Below are positions 1 through 6,916 of a stretch of DNA of 13,699 nucleotides, piece after piece (the first letter of the stretch is position 1; each line of letters opens with the position of its first letter). The position numbers were made by a program, and so were the translations under genes. Under the pieces are notes generated by a model. It made no database searches and was not told where the DNA came from. It saw nothing but the letters and a program-made list of their open reading frames with translations. Origin of the DNA: JAKVAV01 sp047633195 (GTDB taxonomy: Bacteria > Bacteroidota > Bacteroidia > Flavobacteriales_D > Cryomorphaceae); assembly GCA_047633195.1 (NCBI GenBank), contig JBLIEU010000064.1, forward strand, positions 1 through 13,699, in the 5' to 3' direction.

Positions 1-1460
1 TCAATGTTTCCTTTCAAGTTGAAAGCTGCTTCGGGATACTGGTCAAGCTCTCCTTCGAGAATCATGTTGAATCCTTTGATGCATTCTTCGATAGGAACCA
101 ATACTCCTTCGAGACCTGTAAACTGCTCGGCTACGTGGAAAGGCTGAGAAAGGAATCGCTGAACACGACGCGCTCTGTGTACAATTTGCTTGTCCTCTTC
201 ACTCAATTCATCCATACCCAAAATGGCAATGATGTCTTGAAGTTCCTTGTAACGCTGTAGCGTTTCTTTCACTCGTTGGGCACAATCGTAGTGCTCATTT
301 CCTACTACTTCTCTACTAAGAATTCGAGATGTTGAATCCAATGGATCCACCGCTGGGTAAATACCTAGCTCGGCAATCTTACGAGAAAGTACCGTAGTGG
401 CATCCAAGTGAGAGAATGTCGTTGCTGGTGCAGGGTCAGTTAAATCATCCGCGGGCACGTATACGGCTTGTACAGATGTAATCGATCCACGCTTGGTTGA
501 AGTAATTCGCTCTTGCATGGCACCCATCTCGGTGGCTAGTGTAGGCTGGTATCCTACTGCCGATGGCATACGTCCTAGAAGTGCGGACACCTCAGAACCT
601 GCTTGAGTAAATCGGAAAATATTGTCAATAAAGAAAAGGATGTCTTTTCCTTGTCCGTCTTCTTCTCCGTCACGGAAGTACTCAGCCATAGTCAATCCTG
701 AAAGAGCTACACGTGCGCGTGCTCCAGGAGGTTCGTTCATTTGACCGAATACGAAAGTCGCTTGAGAAGTTTTCATTTGTTCCTTGTCAACTTTAGACAA
801 GTCCCATCCTCCACTCTCCATGCTTTTCATGAACTCATCACCGTAAGTGATAATTCCAGATTCAAGCATTTCACGAAGAAGGTCGTTTCCTTCACGGGTT
901 CTTTCACCTACTCCTGCGAATACCGAAAGACCTGAATATCCTTTTGCAATGTTGTTGATCAACTCTTGGATCAAAACAGTTTTACCTACTCCCGCACCAC
1001 CAAAAAGACCAATCTTTCCTCCCTTCGAGTAAGGCTCGATAAGGTCGATGACTTTGATTCCTGTGTAAAGGATCTCGTTAGCAGTAGAAAGGTTTTCGAA
1101 TTTTGGGGCCGGACGGTGAATGGGGTAACCACCTTCTTTTGAAACTTCTCCGATACCATCAATGGCATCTCCAGTTACATTGAAGAGGCGTCCTTTTACC
1201 TGCTCACCCGTTGGCATTACTATCGGGCTGCCAGTATTCACTACCTCCGTCCCTCTTGCGATTCCGTCGGTGGCTTCCATTGCGATGGTTCGCACGGTAT
1301 CCTCACCTACGTGTTGTTGACACTCAAGAACCAATTTAGAGCCATCGGCTCTAGTGATTACCAAAGAGTCATAAATGTTCGGTAAACTTTGCGCTTCTGC
1401 AAAACTTACGTCAATTACCGGTCCGATGACCTGAACTACTTTACCGGTATTATTCGCCAT
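1..1460 (-). CDS. atpD: F1F0 ATP synthase subunit beta, 3' end outside window
   Basis: Catalytic beta subunit of the F1 sector, which makes ATP from ADP and phosphate driven by rotation of the gamma shaft; it acts on the cytoplasmic face of the inner membrane. The translation starts MANNTGKVVQVIGPVIDV, the usual N-terminal beta-barrel opening. It has the Walker A motif GGAGVGKT at residues 154-161, GERTREGNDL shortly after, the Walker B region ILFFIDNIFRF, and the SALLGRMPSAVGYQPTL segment. The start is the ATG at 1460-1458. About 486 residues are visible; family members in this phylum are slightly over 500, so only the last 15-20 residues are missing. In Bacteroidota atpC usually follows atpD, which would lie beyond position 1 and cannot be seen. 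Transcription probably starts at the promoter at 1508-1538. Identification is certain from sequence. Confidence 0.98.
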   Translation of the reverse strand, partial: MANNTGKVVQVIGPVIDVSFAEAQSLPNIYDSLVITRADGSKLVLECQQHVGEDTVRTIAMEATDGIARGTEVVNTGSPIVMPTGEQVKGRLFNVTGDAIDGIGEVSKEGGYPIHRPAPKFENLSTANEILYTGIKVIDLIEPYSKGGKIGLFGGAGVGKTVLIQELINNIAKGYSGLSVFAGVGERTREGNDLLREMLESGIITYGDEFMKSMESGGWDLSKVDKEQMKTSQATFVFGQMNEPPGARARVALSGLTMAEYFRDGEEDGQGKDILFFIDNIFRFTQAGSEVSALLGRMPSAVGYQPTLATEMGAMQERITSTKRGSITSVQAVYVPADDLTDPAPATTFSHLDATTVLSRKIAELGIYPAVDPLDSTSRILSREVVGNEHYDCAQRVKETLQRYKELQDIIAILGMDELSEEDKQIVHRARRVQRFLSQPFHVAEQFTGLEGVLVPIEECIKGFNMILEGELDQYPEAAFNLKGNI

Positions 1461-1507
1461 TTTTTGTTGTGTTAAGATTTGACTTTAAGGGTCAATAAAT
1501 TGCGGGG

Positions 1508-1538
1508 CAAAGCTAAAATTTAACTTGGTTATAACCAA
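1508..1538 (-). promoter_or_regulatory. Predicted atpD promoter (Bacteroidota sigma-A type)
   Basis: Read on the minus strand, TTG (1538-1536) is followed by 20 bases and then TAGCTTTG (1515-1508). This is an exact match to the known Bacteroidota -33 (TTG) and -7 (TAnnTTTG) elements with the expected spacing. It would start transcription near 1500, giving atpD a leader of about 40 nt. The -33 element lies inside the palindrome at 1525-1538. The match is seen directly; activity is inferred. Confidence 0.7.
1525..1538. repeat. Perfect 14-bp palindrome in the atpD/ribF divergent region
   Basis: TTGGTTATAACCAA reads identically on both strands. It covers the -33 element and part of the spacer of the predicted atpD promoter, and sits about 26 bp upstream of the ribF -7 element. 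It could be an operator for a dimeric regulator, or a chance palindrome. No second copy was noticed elsewhere in the window. Confidence 0.5.
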
Positions 1539-1563
1539 CCCGTTTTCTGCATTTAATTTTTCA

Positions 1564-1571
1564 TAATTTTG
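1564..1571 (+). promoter_or_regulatory. Predicted -7 element of the ribF promoter
   Basis: TAATTTTG fits TAnnTTTG exactly. No good TTG is present 18-21 bases upstream (the region reads CGTTTTCTG), so the promoter may be weaker than that of atpD. Transcription would begin near 1578, leaving a leader of about 40 nt before the TTG start of ribF at 1617. This also argues against translation starting at the upstream in-frame TTG at 1569, which would lie inside the promoter. Confidence 0.5.
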
Positions 1572-1616
1572 GGGCCGCTTTATAGCTCTAATCCTACTCA
1601 AACAAAGGAAACTAAC

Positions 1617-2573
1617 TTGGAAGTATACCGTGATGTTGCCGATTTCCATCCTGCCTCTTGCACCATCGTTACGGTGGGTACATTTGACGGGGTTCACATT
1701 GGTCACCGAACCATTCTGAAACGCATCAATGAACTGGCAAAGCAGGAAGGCAGGGAGTCCGTTCTTTTAACCTTTTGGCCACATCCGCGGCTCGTTTTAT
1801 TTCCAGATTACAATGATCTCAAACTTCTTTCTACCCTCAAAGAAAGAATCGAACTGCTCGAAGAATCGGGAATTGATCACCTTATTATCCACCCATTTTC
1901 GCTCAGCTTTAGTCGAATTACTGCCGTGGAATATGTTCGCGATATTTTGGTGAGAGATATCAATGTCTCCAAATTGGTCATTGGTTATGACCATCATTTT
2001 GGACGAAACAGAGAGGGCAATTTGGAAGAATTAAAAAATAGGGCTCCCTCGTATGGGTTTGAAGTGGAGGAGATTTCAGCCCAAGAAATTGACGATGTCA
2101 ATGTGAGTTCTACGAAAATCAGAAATGCTTTACTCAAGGGTGATTTGGCTAGAGCCAATGAATTTCTCGGTTACCGCTACTCCGTTAGGGGAAAAGTCGT
2201 GGAAGGGGAGAAGATCGGTCGTTCGATTGGTTTTCCTACAGCAAATGTTGAGCCTGATGAGTCATATAAATTGATCCCAGGAAAAGGGGTTTACTCAGTT
2301 ACTGTTCTTTATGACGGTTTGCTTTACCGCGGAATGGCCAACCTTGGAAGTAGACCGACGGTAAGCGATTCTGACGAGCGGATTTTAGAAGTGAATCTCT
2401 TTGATTTTGAAGGAGACCTTTATGAAAAGGAAATCAAGATTACCTTCGTAGATCGAATTCGCGATGAGATTAAATTTGAAAGTCTGGACCAACTTCGTGA
2501 GCAGCTCCGACAGGACGCTCTTGTGGCTGATCGTCACCTCAACGATCTTACTGACGTCGACTTTACCGATTGA
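1617..2573 (+). CDS. ribF: Bifunctional riboflavin kinase / FMN adenylyltransferase (FAD synthetase)
   Basis: Converts riboflavin to FMN and then FAD in the cytoplasm. With the chosen start the protein is 318 aa, normal for RibF. The N-terminal nucleotidyltransferase domain carries GTFDGVHIGH (21-30), including the HxGH motif, then FGRNREGN (128-135) and VSSTKIR (153-159). The C-terminal kinase domain carries GRSIGFPTAN (181-190) with the PTAN signature, and RGMANLGSRPT (218-228). The reading frame is open back to a TTG at 1569, but that codon overlaps a predicted -7 element. I prefer the TTG at 1617, which gives MEVYRDVADF, typical of Bacteroidota homologues, and has AAAGGA a few bases upstream. 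There is no in-frame ATG near the start. It is the first gene of a tightly packed run ending with the NadR-like ATPase. Its last 110 bases also encode the start of the next gene in the +1 frame. Confidence 0.95.
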   Translation: MEVYRDVADFHPASCTIVTVGTFDGVHIGHRTILKRINELAKQEGRESVLLTFWPHPRLVLFPDYNDLKLLSTLKERIELLEESGIDHLIIHPFSLSFSRITAVEYVRDILVRDINVSKLVIGYDHHFGRNREGNLEELKNRAPSYGFEVEEISAQEIDDVNVSSTKIRNALLKGDLARANEFLGYRYSVRGKVVEGEKIGRSIGFPTANVEPDESYKLIPGKGVYSVTVLYDGLLYRGMANLGSRPTVSDSDERILEVNLFDFEGDLYEKEIKITFVDRIRDEIKFESLDQLREQLRQDALVADRHLNDLTDVDFTD

Positions 2574-3045
2574 TTTTTTTCAAAAGCCCTGTTCAGATAT
2601 AAAAAATGGTTTCCTCTCTGTAAAAGGTGACGCGGTCATCGGATTGAGAGATTATTGCGATTGCTCTTTTGAAAGTCTTGTTATCGAGAAAGCGATTTTC
2701 ACAGACCTTCCTGAGTGTTTCGCAGACAAAACGATGAACTCGTTATACATAAAGCGCCTCGACTTAGCTGTTTTCCCAAAGGGCATACTGAAGTTGAAAG
2801 GATTAAAAGAGCTTTCATTTAAGCACACTGGACTCTCATTTCTCCCGAATGAGATCAGCCAACTCAAATCTTTACGGAGTCTCGATTTACGCGGAACTAA
2901 TATCAACGCATTACCAGAAGGTTTAGATCATTTGGAAAGGATAGACTTGAGAATGACAGAATTAAATAGGGCCGATCAAAAAGCCATTCGAACCCAGTAC
3001 CCACAACTAAAAATATACTTTTCATCACCCTGCAATTGCAATTGA
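2464..3045 (+). CDS. Small leucine-rich-repeat protein, probably exported
   Basis: Function unknown. From the ATG at 2464 it is 193 aa. Residues about 92-160 hold three to four leucine-rich repeats of about 23 residues (for example LKELSFKHTGLSFLPNEI and LRSLDLRGTNINALPEGL), a fold used for protein binding. It has six cysteines (43, 65, 67, 85, 190, 192), including the pairs CDC and CNC near either end, which suggests disulfides outside the cytoplasm. A hydrophobic stretch at residues 19-34 (TLLWLIVTSTILLTSTLP) preceded by Arg17 looks like a signal peptide or membrane anchor, and it is encoded in the +1 frame inside the end of ribF. Other possible starts are TTG 2476, GTG 2497 and TTG 2521; starting after ribF would lose the hydrophobic segment. 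The stop is one base before ykoF. The gene is probably real because the repeats are clear, but the start is uncertain. Confidence 0.75.
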   Translation: MRLNLKVWTNFVSSSDRTLLWLIVTSTILLTSTLPIDFFQKPCSDIKNGFLSVKGDAVIGLRDYCDCSFESLVIEKAIFTDLPECFADKTMNSLYIKRLDLAVFPKGILKLKGLKELSFKHTGLSFLPNEISQLKSLRSLDLRGTNINALPEGLDHLERIDLRMTELNRADQKAIRTQYPQLKIYFSSPCNCN

Positions 3046-3046
3046 T

Positions 3047-3313
3047 ATGACTGCTACCATTGAAATATCCATGTACCCCCTGCGCGAAGACTACGAAAAG
3101 CAAATTCTCGCTTTCCTCGCTTTGCTTCATCAAGAAGCTGAACTAGAAATTCGAGTAAACGCCATGAGTACACAAGTTAAAGGCGACTTCGACTTGGTGT
3201 TCGAAACACTGAAGAATGCGACCAAGGAGGTCTATAAAAATGGAGTGAAAGCTTCCTTTGTCATAAAAGTGTTAAAAGGAGATCTCGACCTCGGGTACAG
3301 TTATGACGCCTGA
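3047..3313 (+). CDS. YkoF-type thiamine/hydroxymethylpyrimidine-binding protein
   Basis: An 88-aa single-domain protein resembling the thiamine-binding ACT-like fold of YkoF and MTH1187 proteins. The pattern is an initial strand (ATIEISMYPL), a helix, a second strand ending in VNAMSTQVKGDFD, a long helix (VFETLKNATKEVY) and a final strand (KASFVIKVLKGDL). The MSTQV-G-D segment is typical of Bacteroidota members. It probably binds thiamine or its pyrimidine precursor in the cytoplasm; there is no signal peptide. It starts one base after the LRR gene stop and overlaps the pnuT-like gene by 11 bp, so translational coupling is likely. The neighbouring PnuT-type transporter, kinase-like ATPase and TPP-riboswitch receptor strongly support a thiamine role. 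The exact ligand is inferred. Confidence 0.8.
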   Translation: MTATIEISMYPLREDYEKQILAFLALLHQEAELEIRVNAMSTQVKGDFDLVFETLKNATKEVYKNGVKASFVIKVLKGDLDLGYSYDA

Positions 3314-3881
3314 AACTCTTGAGTATGTTGGCGTTGCTTTCAGTATTGGCTATGTGGTATTGGCCGCACGCGAGAATATTTGGTGCTGGCCTTTGGGGAT
3401 AACTGGTTCAGCGCTGAGTATTTGGCTTTTTGTCGATGCGAAAATCTACGCCGAGTCGGTTCTCTTTACGTATTACGTATTCATGGGCTTTTATGGCTGG
3501 TGGGCGTGGAGCCGCGGGAAGAGCGATTCAGGAAAATTTGAAATAAGCGCCCTCACAATTCCGACTCACGTGGTCATTCTCGTTGTCGGTTATGCAGCTA
3601 CCGTGGGTCTGTTTTTTCTGCTAAAGACGTTTACCGACGCTGAGATGCCACTGCTCGATTCGTTCACTACCATCTTTAGTTTTATTGCCACTTGGATGGT
3701 GGCCAAAAGAATCATTGAAAACTGGATCTATTGGATTTGTATCAATTCCCTAACCATTTACCTTTATTTATCGCGTGATTTAAATGTCTACGCTATGCTC
3801 TCTATCGTTTACACTTTCCTTGCTGTTTACGGTTTTTTCGCTTGGCGAAAGGATTTTAAAAAACAATCCCAAACCTCATGA
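3303..3881 (+). CDS. pnuT: PnuC-family transporter, probably thiamine-specific (PnuT)
   Basis: Integral inner-membrane protein of 192 aa in the PnuC vitamin transporter family, which carries nicotinamide riboside (PnuC), riboflavin (PnuX) or thiamine (PnuT) by facilitated diffusion. It has six to seven hydrophobic segments, at about residues 6-22, 27-44, 50-70, 86-107, 116-135, 138-156 and 160-180. Tryptophan-rich family motifs are present: ENIWCWPLG (24-32), FYGWWAW (63-69) and ENWIYWICIN (139-148). Substrate assignment rests on context: a thiamine-binding protein upstream, a kinase-like protein downstream and a TPP-riboswitch-controlled receptor next to it. It overlaps ykoF by 11 bp and the ATPase gene by 4 bp (ATGA). 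PnuC-family transporters depend on a cytoplasmic kinase to trap the substrate, which fits the next gene. Confidence 0.88.
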   Translation: MTPETLEYVGVAFSIGYVVLAARENIWCWPLGITGSALSIWLFVDAKIYAESVLFTYYVFMGFYGWWAWSRGKSDSGKFEISALTIPTHVVILVVGYAATVGLFFLLKTFTDAEMPLLDSFTTIFSFIATWMVAKRIIENWIYWICINSLTIYLYLSRDLNVYAMLSIVYTFLAVYGFFAWRKDFKKQSQTS

Positions 3882-4399
3882 TCCGCATTGCTATCACTGG
3901 CCCCGAAAGCAGTGGTAAATCTGATTTGGCGAAAGCCCTAGCGAATCATTTCGATACCGTCTATGCCCTCGAGTTTGCCAGAGATTACCTGGAAGAAAAC
4001 GGCTCTGAATATTCTTTTGAAGATCTGAATGAGATCTGTAAAGGGCAGATTGCTCAAGAAGAAATGGCTTTGGCTGCAGCCAAAAAGATCTGCTTTTTCG
4101 ATACTGATATGCTGGTTTTGAAAATCTGGTCGAATTACCGCTTTGGCCGGGTGTCGAGTTTTATTGAGCAAGCAGTGCGAGAAAGAAAATACGATCACTA
4201 TTTGCTATGCAAACCCGACCTCCCTTGGTCGCCTGATCCACTTCGCGAAAGCCCTTCTGTAGATGAACGGGAGCTGCTTTTTACTCTTTATCGAAATGAA
4301 TTAGAGCGTCAGAACTGCTCTTTTACAGTAGTAGAAGGAGAGGGTAAAGTGCGACTTGATTCTGCACTTCGAGGATTATCTCGAAATAATTTCCCTTGA
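3878..4399 (+). CDS. NadR-like P-loop ATPase/kinase, candidate thiamine kinase
   Basis: A 173-aa protein similar to the C-terminal ribosylnicotinamide-kinase domain of NadR. It has a Walker A motif GPESSGKS (8-15), the helix segment LEFARDYLEE (31-40), an acidic FFDTDMLVLKIW motif (73-84) and KPDLPWSPDPLRE (112-124), all in the order found in NadR kinases. There is no N-terminal nucleotidyltransferase domain, so it is a stand-alone kinase module. Its start overlaps the stop of the PnuT gene by 4 bp, suggesting tight coupling. Since PnuC-type uptake is driven by phosphorylation of the vitamin, the likely role is ATP-dependent phosphorylation of imported thiamine. That substrate is inferred from context only; a nucleoside kinase role cannot be excluded. 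Confidence 0.82.
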   Translation: MIRIAITGPESSGKSDLAKALANHFDTVYALEFARDYLEENGSEYSFEDLNEICKGQIAQEEMALAAAKKICFFDTDMLVLKIWSNYRFGRVSSFIEQAVRERKYDHYLLCKPDLPWSPDPLRESPSVDERELLFTLYRNELERQNCSFTVVEGEGKVRLDSALRGLSRNNFP

Positions 4400-4424
4400 T
4401 TTCGAATACATATTTCTACATTTG
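4396..4424 (+). promoter_or_regulatory. Predicted promoter of the TPP-riboswitch/receptor transcript
   Basis: TTG (4396-4398), 18 bases, then TACATTTG (4417-4424) match the Bacteroidota -33 and -7 elements. Transcription would start near 4430, at the first bases of the TPP aptamer. The -33 TTG overlaps the TGA stop (4397-4399) of the preceding ATPase gene, so the receptor can be transcribed separately from the upstream run. Confidence 0.65.
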
Positions 4425-4429
4425 CAACA

Positions 4430-4553
4430 TCTCACAGGGGTGCCTTAAAAGAAACGGTCAAACGAGACCCATTCAAAAGGCTGAGATCATACCCTATGTC
4501 CTCGATTCGCAGAGGACATATACCTGATCCGGATAATGCCGGCGTAGGGAGTT
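4430..4553 (+). promoter_or_regulatory. TPP (THI-element) riboswitch
   Basis: All conserved blocks of the thiamine pyrophosphate aptamer are present in order: CACAGGGGTGCC (4433-4444), AAGGCTGAGA (4477-4486), ATACCC closing P2 (4489-4494), CCTGATC (4523-4529) and GGATAATGCC-GGCGTAGGGA (4531-4550). The P3 arm is GCCTT/AAGGC (4442-4446 with 4477-4481), containing an inner GGTC/GACC hairpin (4456-4459 with 4466-4469). A 9-bp perfect hairpin (4495-4503 with 4512-4520, 8-nt loop) sits between the 3' strand of P2 and the CCTGATC block. When TPP is bound, expression of the receptor downstream should fall. No stem followed by a T-run is visible between the aptamer and the ATG at 4616, so control is more likely at translation or by an unusual terminator. 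Identity is certain; the mechanism is inferred. Confidence 0.97.
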
Positions 4554-4615
4554 TACTTGTTTTGGTCATCGACTGCCCCCAAGCACGAGACCTTAACTAA
4601 AAAAATATATCTGAA

Positions 4616-6916
4616 ATGATTAAAAAGTTAAGTTCGGCCCTAGCGGCTGTGATGCTCTTGTTTACAGGAGCAAACGCACAATCTGTGCTTAAAGGAAAAG
4701 TGACCGATGCAGAGGGAAAACCTTTGTTTGGCACAGCCATTCAAATCAATGAGACTTCGCTTGGCGCTATTGCCGATGGCGAAGGTGAGTACGAATTCTC
4801 CAATTTGAAAGCGGGAGATTACACTCTTTTATTCTCTTATCTGGGCATGGAGCCAGTGAAGAAAGAAGTGACGCTTTCAGGGATAGTGGTTTTGGATATT
4901 GTGATGCTTTCTGCCTCATACGTTTCCGAGGGCATTACCATTACGGCGGTGCGCGCCGAAGAAGACGAGCCCGTTTCGCAAGTCACGCGTGATCTCAAGA
5001 CCATCGAAGCTAATTTTCAGGGTCAGGATGCGGGATTTTTATTGGAAAAATTGTCCCCGTCGATCGTGACCTATTCCGAGAGTGGGACGAATTTTTCAAA
5101 TTATTCGGGATTTCGCCTGAGAGGAATGGACCAGACTCGGGTCAATATGACATTGAATGGAGTACCATTAAATGACATGATTGATCAAGGCGTATTCTTT
5201 TCAAATTTCACTGATTTTGGAAACAGTATTCAGTCGGTTCAGATTCAGCGAGGTGCAGGGACAAGCTCCAACGGGACTTCATCTTACGCCGGCTCTATCA
5301 ACTTTGAGTCTATTAATGTTTATGACACCGTTCCTTCGGCTCAAGTTCAACTAACTGGAGGCTCGTTCAATACCTTCCGGGCCAGCGCCGAAGTGCAGAC
5401 GGGTAAAATGGAAAACAATTTGGCTTTCTACGCCCGATATGCGGGTATGACTTCAGATGGTTTCCGAGATAATACTGGCACAGACTCCAGATCATTTTTC
5501 TTTTCAGGGGCTTATTTTGCTAAAAAGCACACCCTGAAATTTACGGGATTCGTGGGTCGGGCCCAGAATGAACTCGGGTATTCACCCGTTGCTATTGAAG
5601 ACATCCGAATAAACCCTAGAACCAACTACATCTCCCCAAATGATGTCGATGATTTCGGGCAGTGGATGGCACAGTTTCAGCATAATTACCAAATTAACAA
5701 TCGACTTTCGTTAGTCAGTACTGTATATGTCAATGGTGCTGGTGGTGATTTCCCTTTCGGTTTTGAAGATGGTGAGGGAGCATTTACTCAGATCAATTAT
5801 CCGCTTTCCAACCGACACATCGGAGCTATGTCGCAACTCAATATGCGCTCAGCCGACAACAAGACTCGATTGAATTTCGGAGTTCATGGATATACATTTG
5901 GCCGCGAAAACATTGAGCAGATCATTCCAGACTACGACAACCCTTATTATGAAGATGAGTCGCGAAAGAATGAAATAGCTGCTTTTGCGAAAGCTCGACA
6001 CTCATTTGGTTCATTGACCGTATTTGGAGATGTTCAGCTGCGCGCGGTGCGTTTGATGCTAACACCCGATAGTGACTTTCTCGGATCAGAAGCTTCCATA
6101 CCAGATCGCGATTGGTTATTTGTGAATCCTCGTGCTGGAGTAACGTACGCTTTAAATGAGCGTTACAGCGCCTACGCCTCGATAGGACGAACGGGTCGCG
6201 AACCAACCAGGTTCGACATTCTCGGTTCGACTCAAATAAACTCGGGGAACCTTGCCATTGCTCAAGATGAAGATGCGGTTAAGCCCGAATATGTGAACGA
6301 TTTGGAAGCGGGAGCAAAGGTGAGAGGTCAGAATTTTGCCGTTAATGCAAACCTCTTTTTTATGCAGTTCGAGAATGAGATTGCACCGATCGGAGCCTTT
6401 ATTCCAGAAGGATTCGTCCAAGTTTATGAAAATCAAGAGTCGAGCTACCGAACGGGAATTGAATTGGACTATTCATGGAGGATACTGCCCATGCTTAGAC
6501 TTTATGGAAATGCCACTTATATGCAGTCGCGCATTTCTGAATACACACCTGAAGGCGCCGATATAACTTTTGATGAAATCACTCCGATTTTAAGTCCCGA
6601 TTGGAATGTACGAGCCAGTATTGAAGTTGAAATTGTCGATGAACTATTCATCTACCTTTCTACACGTTATTTGAGCGAAAGCTACCTTGAGTTGACCAAT
6701 AATCCTGAATTGATCATCCCTGAATCATTTGTGGCTGACGCAGGTGTGAGGTACACCATTTTGGAAAAGTATGAAATCAAGGTAGACCTGAATAACGTGT
6801 TTGACAATCTCTACTACACAAATGGAGCTCCCGTTGCCACAGCGAACGGCTTGAGTCCTGGATATTTTGTGCAGCCACCCCGTCATGTCTTTGCGACGAT
6901 GACGATGAGATTTTAG
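4616..6916 (+). CDS. TonB-dependent outer-membrane receptor, probably for thiamine
   Basis: A 766-aa outer-membrane receptor taking up its ligand with energy from TonB-ExbBD. It has a signal peptide (1-22, cleavage after ANA-Q), a carboxypeptidase-regulatory-like domain (about 24-100, starting LKGKVTDAEGKPL), a TonB-box-like segment ITITAVRA (107-114), a plug domain (about 115-232, with FRLRGMDQTRVNMTLNGVPL and GAGTSSNGTSSYAGSINFES), and a beta barrel ending in aromatic Phe (TMTMRF), as needed for assembly by BAM. The TPP riboswitch lies in its leader, 62 nt before the ATG, which identifies thiamine or a derivative as the likely ligand. This corresponds to the riboswitch-linked receptor class described in Bacteroidota thiamine regulons. 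It overlaps the convergent ThiE-like gene by 4 bp, and no terminator separates them. Confidence 0.93.
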   Translation: MIKKLSSALAAVMLLFTGANAQSVLKGKVTDAEGKPLFGTAIQINETSLGAIADGEGEYEFSNLKAGDYTLLFSYLGMEPVKKEVTLSGIVVLDIVMLSASYVSEGITITAVRAEEDEPVSQVTRDLKTIEANFQGQDAGFLLEKLSPSIVTYSESGTNFSNYSGFRLRGMDQTRVNMTLNGVPLNDMIDQGVFFSNFTDFGNSIQSVQIQRGAGTSSNGTSSYAGSINFESINVYDTVPSAQVQLTGGSFNTFRASAEVQTGKMENNLAFYARYAGMTSDGFRDNTGTDSRSFFFSGAYFAKKHTLKFTGFVGRAQNELGYSPVAIEDIRINPRTNYISPNDVDDFGQWMAQFQHNYQINNRLSLVSTVYVNGAGGDFPFGFEDGEGAFTQINYPLSNRHIGAMSQLNMRSADNKTRLNFGVHGYTFGRENIEQIIPDYDNPYYEDESRKNEIAAFAKARHSFGSLTVFGDVQLRAVRLMLTPDSDFLGSEASIPDRDWLFVNPRAGVTYALNERYSAYASIGRTGREPTRFDILGSTQINSGNLAIAQDEDAVKPEYVNDLEAGAKVRGQNFAVNANLFFMQFENEIAPIGAFIPEGFVQVYENQESSYRTGIELDYSWRILPMLRLYGNATYMQSRISEYTPEGADITFDEITPILSPDWNVRASIEVEIVDELFIYLSTRYLSESYLELTNNPELIIPESFVADAGVRYTILEKYEIKVDLNNVFDNLYYTNGAPVATANGLSPGYFVQPPRHVFATMTMRF

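Noticed and set aside
741..1168. Several 60-codon frames across the atpD coding region
   Set aside because: They are in other frames of a highly conserved gene and show no domain or start context.
1569..1616. Upstream extension of ribF from the TTG at 1569
   Set aside because: It would begin inside the predicted -7 element TAATTTTG, adds 16 residues without family support, and a better TTG start exists at 1617.
4554..4615. Intrinsic terminator between the TPP aptamer and the receptor start
   Set aside because: The only stems are short (GGTC/GACC) and are followed by an A-run, not a T-run, on the plus strand.
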